DNA of 53,836 bases, from the IMG/VR virus record IMGVR_UViG_3300032296_001383, positions 1 through 53,836 of that record; one strand, written 5' to 3'. Source of the stretch: a virus. How positions within the stretch are numbered: position 1 is the stretch's first letter; every line of letters begins with the position of its first letter. The notes under the pieces are model-generated. The model made no database searches. It was not told the DNA's origin and was given only the letters and a program-made list of their open reading frames with translations. Below, one piece after another: positions 1 to 7,565 of the stretch. The translations under genes and the position numbers were made by a program.

Positions 1-170
1 ACCACGGCATCCCCGTTGCTCCCGATGATGTTACACAGAATTGGGTGGACTATCAGTTTGCAGAATTGAATACACCGCAATTTTGGTATATTGTTTTTGA
101 TGAATCACTCACGCCAATTCTTGTAACGCCTATAGAGTTTGAAGTTGTAACACCCCCATTTCCATACTAA
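1..170 (+). CDS. C-terminal end of an upstream gene (partial)
   Basis: An open frame enters from the left edge and ends with TAA at 168-170, giving about 55 residues. The visible part is rich in aromatic residues and prolines (it ends in PPFPY) and looks like the end of a beta-rich structural or fibre-type protein, but there is not enough sequence to name it. It is on the same strand as everything to the right and ends before the promoter at 248-277, so it probably belongs to a separate upstream transcript. Confidence 0.6.
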   Translation, partial: HGIPVAPDDVTQNWVDYQFAELNTPQFWYIVFDESLTPILVTPIEFEVVTPPFPY

Positions 171-238
171 TGAGCACCGTTAAAAAAACCCCCTCACCTA
201 TCCCTGTTTCCTTTGAGCAATTCCGTACTGTGTTGTAA
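170..238 (+). CDS. possible 22-residue micro-ORF coupled to the upstream stop
   Basis: An ATG overlaps the upstream stop codon in a TAATG arrangement, which often signals translational coupling, and opens a 22-codon frame ending in TAA at 236-238. The peptide is Pro/Thr rich with no recognisable motif. Chance is a real possibility at this length; only the exact TAATG overlap speaks for it. Confidence 0.2.
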   Translation: MSTVKKTPSPIPVSFEQFRTVL

Positions 239-247
239 AAAAAGTAC

Positions 248-277
248 TTGACTTATTTTTTCATAAGTTTATTTTTG
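248..277 (+). promoter_or_regulatory. Bacteroidota-type promoter for the lysis/export operon
   Basis: TTG at 248-250, a 19-nt spacer, then TATTTTTG at 270-277, matching the Bacteroidota primary sigma consensus (-33 TTTG, -7 TAnnTTTG). The start of transcription should fall near 281, leaving a short A-rich leader before the ATG at 301. The same spacing recurs at five other promoters in this window. Confidence 0.75.
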
Positions 278-300
278 TCCGTAGACAAAAAACTATACTT

Positions 301-564
301 ATGAAATTTGTAAACTTTATTGGAGGTCTTTTCAAAGATGAGAAGGGCAATGTCTCCATGAAACGTTTGTGCGGCTTATTTTGCACATTGACTTTGTGCG
401 CTACCTTGTACGCCAACTCTTTTACTGAAGCTCACTTTGCTCCTTCAACTCCGTTAGTAGACGCTGTAGCCTTACTTGCGTTTGGTTGCTTGGGTTTGAC
501 TTCGGTTGAGAAAATTATGAAAAAGCCTGAAGCCTCTAACTCTTCTGAAACCACTGAATCTTAA
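301..564 (+). CDS. small two-helix membrane protein, holin-like
   Basis: An 87-residue protein with two hydrophobic segments, about residues 22-38 and 51-68, and a polar Glu/Ser/Thr tail. The short N-terminal stretch KDEKGNVSMKR before the first helix resembles small phage holins. It is the first gene of the operon and lies just upstream of the cell-wall-enzyme-like gene at 570, a classical holin/endolysin order. A holin would form holes in the inner membrane at the end of infection. Role inferred from topology and position; a second two-helix protein at 3549 competes for the same role. Confidence 0.55.
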   Translation: MKFVNFIGGLFKDEKGNVSMKRLCGLFCTLTLCATLYANSFTEAHFAPSTPLVDAVALLAFGCLGLTSVEKIMKKPEASNSSETTES

Positions 565-569
565 TAATC

Positions 570-1208
570 ATGAACTACACTAGAGAACAAATCGAAGCCG
601 CAGTAAAAGCAAAAGGCTACGTTTACTTTGACGGAACAAAAGACTACGATATCAATATTATCGGAGTACGCAACTCTTCTACTGGTAACGATGTTACCAA
701 CTTGTTTGACGACACTTTGACTGTGTCTTTCAAAGTAGGAGGTGTTTGGCAGTTTCACCAATGGCAAGCAACAACTGATCCCGGAACAAAGGGCGTGAAG
801 GAATTTCACAACGCAGCAGGTGTTGCTCGCTTAGTACCTGGACAATATCGTGGTTCTCACCAATTGGGATTGCACCAAGGTAAATACCAAGCCCTTAAGC
901 AAAAAGCAAACGTAAAGGTTTACAGAGATGCTAACAAGGATATGACTTATGATGAGTCTAAAATCCAAGAAGGTATCTTCGGTATCAACATTCACAAAGC
1001 CGGTGCAGATTCCACATTCGTAGAAAACTGGAGCGAAGGATGTCAAGTGTTTAAACGTGAAAAGGACTTTAATCAGTTTCTTGAGTTTTGCAAATTGGCA
1101 AGCGGTATCCACGGCAATTCTTTTACTTACACTTTGATTGAGTCTGGCGACTTTATTGCTGCCGACAAAGCAGCAGGTGAAGCTAAGAAAGCTGCTAAGA
1201 AAAAATAA
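570..1208 (+). CDS. L,D-transpeptidase-like (YkuD-motif) protein, probable endolysin
   Basis: A 212-residue protein with the pattern His142 ... Ser155-x-Gly157-Cys158 (IHKAG...WSEGCQVF). This matches the catalytic His and Ser/Thr-x-Gly-Cys of L,D-transpeptidase/YkuD-fold enzymes that act on peptidoglycan stem peptides. There is no signal peptide, so release through a holin is expected; the preceding gene is holin-like. The C-terminus is a Lys/Ala-rich tail (about 196-212) that may bind membrane or nucleic acid. In phages such proteins are plausibly peptidoglycan peptidases rather than cross-linkers. Motif is clear; the exact bond cut is unknown. Confidence 0.65.
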   Translation: MNYTREQIEAAVKAKGYVYFDGTKDYDINIIGVRNSSTGNDVTNLFDDTLTVSFKVGGVWQFHQWQATTDPGTKGVKEFHNAAGVARLVPGQYRGSHQLGLHQGKYQALKQKANVKVYRDANKDMTYDESKIQEGIFGINIHKAGADSTFVENWSEGCQVFKREKDFNQFLEFCKLASGIHGNSFTYTLIESGDFIAADKAAGEAKKAAKKK

Positions 1209-1210
1209 TA

Positions 1211-1666
1211 ATGAAAAGGCTGGTCATCAGTCTTTTTTACATCTTGACTATCTCCTGCCAAGCACAAACTATTGCTAAAGCGGGAGATGGTTGGGATTTA
1301 AAGATTGACTCAGCCATACAACTTATTAAGGCTACAGACTCAGCAAAGTATGTAGTTTTTAGGGATGTATGTCAGAGAGTTGATTTTTGGAAAAGTTCTT
1401 TTTCTTCCACCGGTATAGTTGAAGGAGACTATACCATACTGATAGCAGATGCAGACATCAAGTTAAATTCAATTAATAACTTGGCGGCTGTACTAGTTCA
1501 CGAGAGTCTACATCTAATGTTTATTATGGAGGATGCAGTCTTTACGGAAAAGGAAGAAGAATATAGATGCTACTTGTACGAATTATCCTTCATCAAAAAA
1601 CTACCAACCCCAGAGCCATGGTTAACGGCAAATGCTTATGAAAAAATGCAATTATACAAACCATGA
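1211..1666 (+). CDS. exported zincin-type metallopeptidase, HESLH motif
   Basis: A 151-residue protein with an N-terminal signal peptide; the site around residues 16-19 (SCQA followed by Q) fits signal peptidase I cutting before Gln, although Cys16 leaves a lipoprotein possible. The core has a zinc-peptidase motif HESLH at residues 97-101, followed about 15 residues later by an acidic cluster (EEE, 115-117) that could give the third zinc ligand. It would act in the periplasm or outer envelope. Its stop overlaps the next ATG by four bases, so translation is coupled to the T9SS-type protein. It may process exported partners or help break the envelope; no family name is supported. Confidence 0.6.
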   Translation: MKRLVISLFYILTISCQAQTIAKAGDGWDLKIDSAIQLIKATDSAKYVVFRDVCQRVDFWKSSFSSTGIVEGDYTILIADADIKLNSINNLAAVLVHESLHLMFIMEDAVFTEKEEEYRCYLYELSFIKKLPTPEPWLTANAYEKMQLYKP

Positions 1667-3552
1667 AAAAAATACAATCGCTTCTAGTAGGGTTATTCCT
1701 ACTTACGGCTAGCCTCTTTGGACAGAGTGCTAGTTCTTCTCCTGGCACTGGTCACTGGGTCGTAATCGATTCAGGTTACCAAGTAGCAACAAACACCGTT
1801 GGTCAAACCGTTGCTCCCCTACACTTTTACAATACTTCTACATCAGAGAAAATTACAGGTATGCAATTCCGTGTATTCTATGATAAGACTGCATTTGTAG
1901 GAGTTGTTCCTTCTTTAAAGATTTCTACTTCAGACCAATACCTTCAGTACGTAGACAGTAACACCCAAGGATTCTTAACTGTAACTTTAGCTTACACAGG
2001 ATCTAGTGCTAGTTTCAACTACACTGACGGAGCTACATTCGATTTAACCTTTACTCACGCTGCCGAAGCTGTATGGAACAACTTAGATTCTATCAAGACT
2101 TTAAAAGTAGCCGGTGTTAAATCATTCTCTAACAGAGCTGCCACTAACTGGGGTAACGATACTACTTTGGTAGTTTACTCTTATGGTGGTCGCTTCAATC
2201 AGAAAGTATTACGTTTTGCTGCTAAGTTTAAAAACATTACCGGTTCAGATGCTAAGAACTTGTGGGTGTCTTTGGAAAAGAAATCCCCAACTGGTTCTTG
2301 GACTCATGTAGAAGCTAAAGCAACTAACTCTTTAGGACATGTTGTATTCCGTAAATTCTTGGATACTACTTACTGGGATGTACGTATGGTAGTTAAAGGC
2401 GATACAATGATTCCAGGTAACGTATTTTCTACTGCAGATGCACAGAAGATTAACCAAGCTATCCTAGCGCAATACACCCCATCAGGATTTGATTACTACA
2501 CAATGGATGTAAACGGAACTACTGGAGATATTTCTATCGCTGACGTATACTCTGTGTATGGACGTTTGGCAGGTAGATTCTCTAGCTGGCCTAACTCTAA
2601 GAAAGATGTAATGTTCTTCACAGTTGCTGAATACAATGCAATTAATGGAGCCGCTACTAACTTGACTTCTACTTACTCTACAGTAAACAACTTTAACTAC
2701 ACTATTGACGGTAAAGATTCTATCACTTACTACGTGGCTGTTAAGGGAGATGCAAACTCTACTGGATTTAAGATGGCTCGTTTGACTCCAATCAAAATTA
2801 TCAATCCAGCTAACGCTAAAAACTACATCATTGACAAAACTGTAAGTTATGATGATCCTACTTTAGAAACAGTAGAAATCAACATGCCTAAAGTAAAAGT
2901 AGAAGACGGCAACTTGGTAAACGTACCAGTTAAAGTTTTGACTAACGGCAAAGACTTGGGTGCTCTTCAATTAGACCTTAAATACGATACTGCTTACTTA
3001 GAGTTTAAGAACGTAGAAGTAACCGAGAAAATTATGAAGTGGACTGCTTACACCAATCCTTCTAACGGGATTGTTTCTTGGGGAGGTGCAGACCTAACCA
3101 ATGCTAATCTGTTGAAAGATGGTGAGGCTGTGTTTACGCTTCAATTCATTGCTAAGAAACCTCAAGACTCTTGGGCTACTGCAGCAATCTGGACATCAGA
3201 AAAGTACGTAGGAGATGCTAAGGCTAAAGACATGAATATTACTCCTACTATGGGCATTATTGAGGTTCGTAGAAAAGGTGTAGTAAACCTTAACCAAGTA
3301 AGTGACTTGATTGCTTTTCCAAATCCTTCTGAAGGTGCCATCCAAGTACAGTTTAAGATTGCAGAAGAATCAGACGTTAACCTATCTCTTTACAACGAAG
3401 TAGGACAGATGGTTCAGAATATCTTAGACAAGCACATGCCTGTAGGAAACTACAAGTATAGTGTAGACTTGGAAAGACTTCCTGACGGAGTTTATATCTT
3501 AACCTTAAAGACTGAAAAACAAGTCTTAGACTCTAAACTATTAATCATATGA
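1663..3552 (+). CDS. secreted surface protein with cohesin-like and dockerin-like modules and a T9SS C-terminal sorting domain
   Basis: A 629-residue protein. Residues 1-20 are a signal peptide with Gln at the mature N-terminus. Residues about 33-158 and 405-537 look like two cohesin-type beta-sandwiches. Residues 250-306 hold a dockerin-like module whose calcium-loop pattern is D-x-N-G-...-I-S-x-x-D (MDVNGTTGDISIAD). Residues 550-629 match a type A T9SS sorting domain: FPNPS, then LYNEVGQ, then LPDGVYIL, ending in KLLII. Such domains send Bacteroidota proteins through the outer membrane and are then removed. The operon's 7562 gene shares the dockerin-like part. This is highly unusual for a phage; domain calls are by eye but the sorting domain is very typical. 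Confidence 0.75.
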   Translation: MKKIQSLLVGLFLLTASLFGQSASSSPGTGHWVVIDSGYQVATNTVGQTVAPLHFYNTSTSEKITGMQFRVFYDKTAFVGVVPSLKISTSDQYLQYVDSNTQGFLTVTLAYTGSSASFNYTDGATFDLTFTHAAEAVWNNLDSIKTLKVAGVKSFSNRAATNWGNDTTLVVYSYGGRFNQKVLRFAAKFKNITGSDAKNLWVSLEKKSPTGSWTHVEAKATNSLGHVVFRKFLDTTYWDVRMVVKGDTMIPGNVFSTADAQKINQAILAQYTPSGFDYYTMDVNGTTGDISIADVYSVYGRLAGRFSSWPNSKKDVMFFTVAEYNAINGAATNLTSTYSTVNNFNYTIDGKDSITYYVAVKGDANSTGFKMARLTPIKIINPANAKNYIIDKTVSYDDPTLETVEINMPKVKVEDGNLVNVPVKVLTNGKDLGALQLDLKYDTAYLEFKNVEVTEKIMKWTAYTNPSNGIVSWGGADLTNANLLKDGEAVFTLQFIAKKPQDSWATAAIWTSEKYVGDAKAKDMNITPTMGIIEVRRKGVVNLNQVSDLIAFPNPSEGAIQVQFKIAEESDVNLSLYNEVGQMVQNILDKHMPVGNYKYSVDLERLPDGVYILTLKTEKQVLDSKLLII

Positions 3553-3914
3553 AACTAAAAAACAAACTTGGCTTTGGCCAAGCAGAACCCGTAGCAGTAC
3601 CAGATAACAATCGTTTCTACTACATGCTACAACAGATGCAAGCTAACCGCTGGAGAATTACTGCCATTGTATTAGGTCTGTTTACTTTAATCATCGTAGG
3701 TATTAACTCTGCCGTGTTCTTTGGAGCATCTATCGGAGAGGACTGGAAAGAACTATTACTTATCCTTTTGGGTGCCTTTGTAGGTAACTTGAACAAAGTA
3801 GTTGACTACTGGTTTAACTCTGAAGACCGTGATAAAATGCTAATAGCAAAGGTGGATGAGGAAGATGATACCCCAGAAATTTTAGCTGCTAAGTACGGTA
3901 AAAAAGAAGATTAA
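3549..3914 (+). CDS. holin-like membrane protein with two transmembrane segments
   Basis: A 121-residue protein with hydrophobic segments at about 36-60 and 67-86 and a charged C-terminal tail. The stretch LLLILLGAFVGN followed by KVVDYWFNSEDRDK resembles phage holin-type proteins in which the second helix is followed by a tyrosine/tryptophan-rich boundary. The start overlaps the stop of the T9SS-type gene by four bases (ATGA). It could be the true holin, or could anchor or energise the exported proteins. The presence of a second candidate at 301 leaves the assignment open. Confidence 0.5.
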   Translation: MKLKNKLGFGQAEPVAVPDNNRFYYMLQQMQANRWRITAIVLGLFTLIIVGINSAVFFGASIGEDWKELLLILLGAFVGNLNKVVDYWFNSEDRDKMLIAKVDEEDDTPEILAAKYGKKED

Positions 3915-3929
3915 TAAGTAAATTTACAC

Positions 3930-4517
3930 GTGGCTTATCTTTACCGACATATTAGACTTGATAAAAATATTCCTTTTTATATAGGGATAGGTGTTGATGA
4001 TGATGGAGGAAACTTCAGAAGATCCAAGGCAAAAGAACATCGTAATGAATACTGGCATAATATTGTAGCCAAAACAGGTTACAGAGTAGACATCATTATG
4101 AATGACTTGAGTTGGGAAGAAGCTTGTGCCAAAGAAAAGGAGTTTATTAAGTTATATGGGAGAAAAGATAAGTCTCAGGGTTTTTTAGCAAATCAAACTG
4201 ATGGAGGTGATGGAGGTACTGGTGTAATTGTAAAACCAGAAACACGAGAGAAGATACGGCAATTCCAAATTAGTTTAGATAAGAAAGGAAAACCAGGTAG
4301 GGTATGGACGCAAGAATCAAAAGATAAACTTGCAAATACAATACGAGGAGTTAAGCATAGTCCTGAAGCTATTGAGAAGATGCGTAAGCCTAGGAAAAAC
4401 ACAGAAAATTATAAATATCCCAAAGCAAAAATACCATGTCAAGTTTGTGGTTTTATGGCGCAACCTGCTGCAATTTCAAGATGGCACAATAAAAACTGTA
4501 AAAAAATTAATTCATAA
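3930..4517 (+). CDS. GIY-YIG homing endonuclease with NUMOD-type DNA-binding motifs
   Basis: A 195-residue protein starting at GTG 3930. The N-terminus shows the GIY-YIG signature (AYLYRH ... FYIGIG, residues 2-21). The middle has repeated NUMOD3-like helices (ETREKIR..., WTQESKDKL..., SPEAIEKMRK). The C-terminus has a Cys2-His-Cys zinc-finger-like end (CQVCG ... H...NC). Such free-standing endonucleases cut intron-less or variant relatives and spread by repair. It lies between operon genes with gaps rather than the 4-base overlaps of its neighbours, which suggests later insertion. Confidence 0.85.
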   Translation: MAYLYRHIRLDKNIPFYIGIGVDDDGGNFRRSKAKEHRNEYWHNIVAKTGYRVDIIMNDLSWEEACAKEKEFIKLYGRKDKSQGFLANQTDGGDGGTGVIVKPETREKIRQFQISLDKKGKPGRVWTQESKDKLANTIRGVKHSPEAIEKMRKPRKNTENYKYPKAKIPCQVCGFMAQPAAISRWHNKNCKKINS

Positions 4518-4521
4518 TATC

Positions 4522-4839
4522 ATGTCAGAAGAACAAGAAGAAAGCGGAATGTCTGGAGTTAAAAAGGCAATTATCGGAGCCATCACTACCGCAGTTACTG
4601 CCGGTGGTGCTTGGTTTGCTACTACCTTAGGTGGTGGCGAAGATAAAGCCGAAGCTCCTGCAGCTGTAGCTGCCCCTGCCCCGGTAATCAACATTACTAA
4701 CAGTAATGAAAATCAACAGAAGCAACAGAATAATGGCGGTGGCAACACTGTCATCATTAAAGAGAAAGCTGCACCAGCGGCTGCCCCTGCACCTGCTCCT
4801 GCCGCTAAACCTCAAGAGGAAGAGTCTGATCCATGGTAA
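4522..4839 (+). CDS. small membrane protein with Ala/Pro-rich tail
   Basis: The start is ATG 4522 (MSEEQEES...), not the upstream in-frame codon at 4330, which lies deep inside the endonuclease gene. The 105-residue product has one hydrophobic, glycine/alanine-rich segment at about 15-37, then low-complexity Ala/Pro, Asn/Gln and Gly runs, and an acidic end. A single helix plus extended periplasm-spanning tail would fit an accessory lysis or spanin-like role, but there is no recognisable family and no lipobox. Located between the two homing endonucleases, with a 7-nt overlap into the HNH gene. Confidence 0.6.
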   Translation: MSEEQEESGMSGVKKAIIGAITTAVTAGGAWFATTLGGGEDKAEAPAAVAAPAPVINITNSNENQQKQQNNGGGNTVIIKEKAAPAAAPAPAPAAKPQEEESDPW

Positions 4840-5432
4840 AAAAATGTAATATATGTTCTGTAGAAAAAAACTTAACTGACTTTTATAAATCAAAGTCAGG
4901 TAAAGACGGTTTGGAATCTTTTTGTAAAGTATGCAAAAAAGAAAAATCTAAAGTAAATTATGCAAAAAACTTAGAACACAGACTTCTACAGAACAAATTA
5001 TATTACTACGCTAATCATGAAAAACAGAAGGAGGTAAAAAATACTTGGAAGAAAAATAATCCAGAGTTAGTTCGAGCAATAAATAATGCTTGGGAAAAAA
5101 ATAAAAGAAAAGAAGATAAGTTCTGGGCTTGTAAGAAGGCTTTAAGAACACGATTCTTAGGAGCTTTATCTGGAAGAAAGAAATCCAATAGTACTTTAAA
5201 CTTAGTAGGAAAAGATTCTTGGGAAGCATTTAAGTTGTATGTAGAGTTACATTGGAGAGAAGGAATGAGTTGGGATAATTATGGCAGTGCAAAGGATTGT
5301 TGGGTAATTGACCATATTAAACCTCTTGCCTCTGCAAGAACTTTAGAAGAACTTGAAAAACTTCAACATTACACTAACCTACAACCTCTTTGGAGTATTG
5401 AAAATTTACAGAAAGGAACTAAAATTATATGA
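4833..5432 (+). CDS. HNH homing endonuclease
   Basis: A 199-residue protein. The N-terminus has CxxC...CxxC zinc-binding pairs (CNIC, CKVC). The middle is a Lys-rich helical region. The C-terminus has the HNH core: WVIDHIKPL, then HYTNLQPLW and ENLQKG, with the DH pair, Asn and final Asn in the expected order. It overlaps the small membrane gene at its start and the CsgG-like gene at its end (ATGA). A second mobile endonuclease close to the GIY-YIG gene makes this operon a hot spot for homing elements. Confidence 0.85.
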   Translation: MVKKCNICSVEKNLTDFYKSKSGKDGLESFCKVCKKEKSKVNYAKNLEHRLLQNKLYYYANHEKQKEVKNTWKKNNPELVRAINNAWEKNKRKEDKFWACKKALRTRFLGALSGRKKSNSTLNLVGKDSWEAFKLYVELHWREGMSWDNYGSAKDCWVIDHIKPLASARTLEELEKLQHYTNLQPLWSIENLQKGTKII

Positions 5433-6124
5433 AAATGTACAAAAAATTAAGCCTACTACTATTAGTAATTCTTGTCTATGGTTGTGGCTCTATGAAGACC
5501 ACAACCGAGGATGAGGTTATTGAAACAAAAGACATCTCTACTGTATCTGGTTATTCTGATTCTATTAAAAGAACAGTACAAGTAATCAGCATGGACATGA
5601 CCAAAGTATTGGCTATGTACCCTGCATTACAAGAGAAGAATGTCGGACTTGGTTTTGCAGAATCCGTACTAGATTACTTAGATGAAACAAATCGTTTTGT
5701 ATTTACTGAAGAGAAGGGTGAAATCAAGGAAAGGATGGTAACCCAATTCAAAGCTTCTAAAAAAGGAGTCTTTGAAGAACCCATCGACGGTAAAGGAAAG
5801 ATCAAAGCAGCACAGTACTTTGTATACGTGACTGTGGCAGACTTTGCTGTGGATGAAGACGAAACTGTAGAAGGAGCTAAAGCTAAAGTAGTAGTAACTA
5901 CTTTTATCCGTTTGCAGGTTCGTTTTGTAGATGCAAAAACTGGTCAAATCTTTATTGGCTCAGGAGAAGGGGAATCCACTAAAACCGGTGAATCTTTCTT
6001 GAAGTCTCTAGACGGAATGAAATTCTCGCAAAGCACAGTAGGTAAGGCTACCCGTAAATCACTTGAGACTGCATGTACCAAAGTGATTGAAAACCTTATC
6101 AAGAACGGTGTCTTTAAGAGTTAA
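5429..6124 (+). CDS. CsgG-like outer-membrane lipoprotein
   Basis: A 231-residue protein with a lipoprotein signal ending in VYGC (Cys19). The mature part follows the CsgG/HfaB pattern: an N-terminal VQVISMDM strand, GLGFAESVLDYLDETNRFVF, then FIRLQVRFVDAKTGQIF, IGSGEGES and a final helix region VGKATRKSLE...KVIENLI. CsgG forms the outer-membrane pore that secretes curli amyloid subunits. The regions where CsgG carries its membrane-spanning hairpins look short here, so it may form a periplasmic ring rather than a full pore. It is followed by an outer-membrane-barrel-like protein in the same operon, which fits an envelope assembly. Confidence 0.65.
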   Translation: MKMYKKLSLLLLVILVYGCGSMKTTTEDEVIETKDISTVSGYSDSIKRTVQVISMDMTKVLAMYPALQEKNVGLGFAESVLDYLDETNRFVFTEEKGEIKERMVTQFKASKKGVFEEPIDGKGKIKAAQYFVYVTVADFAVDEDETVEGAKAKVVVTTFIRLQVRFVDAKTGQIFIGSGEGESTKTGESFLKSLDGMKFSQSTVGKATRKSLETACTKVIENLIKNGVFKS

Positions 6125-7565
6125 AATATTGCTCTTGTTTTGTACGATAGGACTGGGTTTAAAAGCTCAGTCCTTTACGTATAGCTACTTAGATCCGTGT
6201 ACTAAGGAATTAAAGTTCATTAGTGCGGATATGAATACCCCAATAATGATTTCTTACTATGGACAGGTGAAAGCCTTTTCATACACAGAATTGCAAAACG
6301 GTACGTTTGACGCTTGGTTAAATTCTACCTACACAAATTTTCGTACAACCAAACCTTGCGAAGGTGTACTAACAACCACGACTACTACGACTTCTACCAA
6401 CACGGTAATGGGTTTAGTAAATAGTGTAATGACCTTGAACTCTTTAACGAGTTTAGACTTATCTTCGACATCTCTGGGATCAGGGACTTCTGTCGGAGGT
6501 ACAACTACTTCCGGGACATCGGGAGTTAATGTAAAAACTAAAAATGAAAAACCGAACGACAAACCTAGTGGTGATGGAAGTAATAACACTACTAGTGGCT
6601 CTGGGAATACTTCTAGTTCAGGTGACCAATCATCTGGACAAGGATCCGTGGGGTCGTCGGAAGGACAAGTAGGAAACAATGGAAACGGAAACAATGGTGG
6701 AAATACTGAAGGCAGCGGGTCTTCTAACTCTGGGAGTGGTTCTGGGAGTGGTTCTAGTTCTTCTTCTGGTAGTAGTGGCAATGGTTCTGGTGGAGGGAGT
6801 GGTAACGGTGGTGGAGTGGATAAGAAGCCTGAAGAAAAAACTCCTGAAAAAGTAGAGGAGCAAAAAACCGAAACTCAAAAAGCCGGAGGAAATAGTACAG
6901 CAAAAGCTGCTGCTAAGGGTAAAGTAGAAACTCAAAAACCGGCTATCCTAGTTACCGGTGACATAGTAGGAATCCAAACTGCTAGGAGTGATAAACAAGA
7001 TGCAAGAGGTACAATGTCATTCACTCGTGTTCGAGGAGACGGCACAGCTTCTATTGGTTTGTCTGCCGATTACATGGTTAACGCCAGGATAGGAAATATC
7101 GGAGGTATCAAATCTTGGATTGGCACCAATCAAAAAGGCTACAAACACATTAACGTATTATCTGCCGGCTTAGGATTAATGCCCAAGTCATATACCTCAT
7201 CTTTACTTTTTGTAAGGGTGAACTCAATGAAGAACTTTACAGCACTTTATGGAGCTGCCGGCTCTTATGGTAAGTTGTTTGAGGAAGAACTTATCTCCAC
7301 CATGCTAATAGGTGGTTTCATGTACAAGGGTCAGATTTCTAAGCATATCGACGCTACGATTATTGCTGCGGCAGTCTATGCCCCGTACACAAAATATTAC
7401 ACAGAGAGTTTGTTTAAAAGCAGACCTATCATAGTTCCCTTCTTAAACATTAACTACTCAATCACAAAGACATTTAAGTTTGGTTTGACTGGGGGAGGAA
7501 CTTACATAGCGAACCAAGACGTAGTCAACTATCAGATCTTAATGGGAGGTAAGCTTAAGATATGA
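6108..7565 (+). CDS. exported protein with Ser/Gly-rich linker and C-terminal outer-membrane beta-barrel-like domain
   Basis: No ATG is available; I choose GTG 6108 because it gives a compact signal peptide (Arg/Lys, then LLLFCTIGLGLKA, Gln at +1), although an upstream TTG at 6087 is possible. The product is about 485 residues. It has a small N-terminal domain with two cysteines, a run of threonines, a long Gly/Ser/Asn linker, a Lys/Glu region, and from about residue 270 alternating amphipathic strands (many Tyr, Gly, Phe) ending in GGKLKI, typical of an outer-membrane barrel. It overlaps the CsgG-like gene by 17 nt. The linker could span the periplasm or peptidoglycan. Confidence 0.6.
   Translation: MSLRVKILLLFCTIGLGLKAQSFTYSYLDPCTKELKFISADMNTPIMISYYGQVKAFSYTELQNGTFDAWLNSTYTNFRTTKPCEGVLTTTTTTTSTNTVMGLVNSVMTLNSLTSLDLSSTSLGSGTSVGGTTTSGTSGVNVKTKNEKPNDKPSGDGSNNTTSGSGNTSSSGDQSSGQGSVGSSEGQVGNNGNGNNGGNTEGSGSSNSGSGSGSGSSSSSGSSGNGSGGGSGNGGGVDKKPEEKTPEKVEEQKTETQKAGGNSTAKAAAKGKVETQKPAILVTGDIVGIQTARSDKQDARGTMSFTRVRGDGTASIGLSADYMVNARIGNIGGIKSWIGTNQKGYKHINVLSAGLGLMPKSYTSSLLFVRVNSMKNFTALYGAAGSYGKLFEEELISTMLIGGFMYKGQISKHIDATIIAAAVYAPYTKYYTESLFKSRPIIVPFLNINYSITKTFKFGLTGGGTYIANQDVVNYQILMGGKLKI

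Noticed and set aside
4330-4521. Long start for the small membrane protein
   Set aside because: It would extend inside the GIY-YIG gene and adds no domain; ATG 4522 has normal spacing.
3930-5432. Group I intron associated with the homing endonucleases
   Set aside because: Flanking sequences are complete small genes with no split exons or conserved intron core; the endonucleases look free-standing.
6329-6781. 150-residue minus-strand frame
   Set aside because: Low-complexity shadow of the Ser/Gly linker in the 6108 gene; no promoter or ribosome site.
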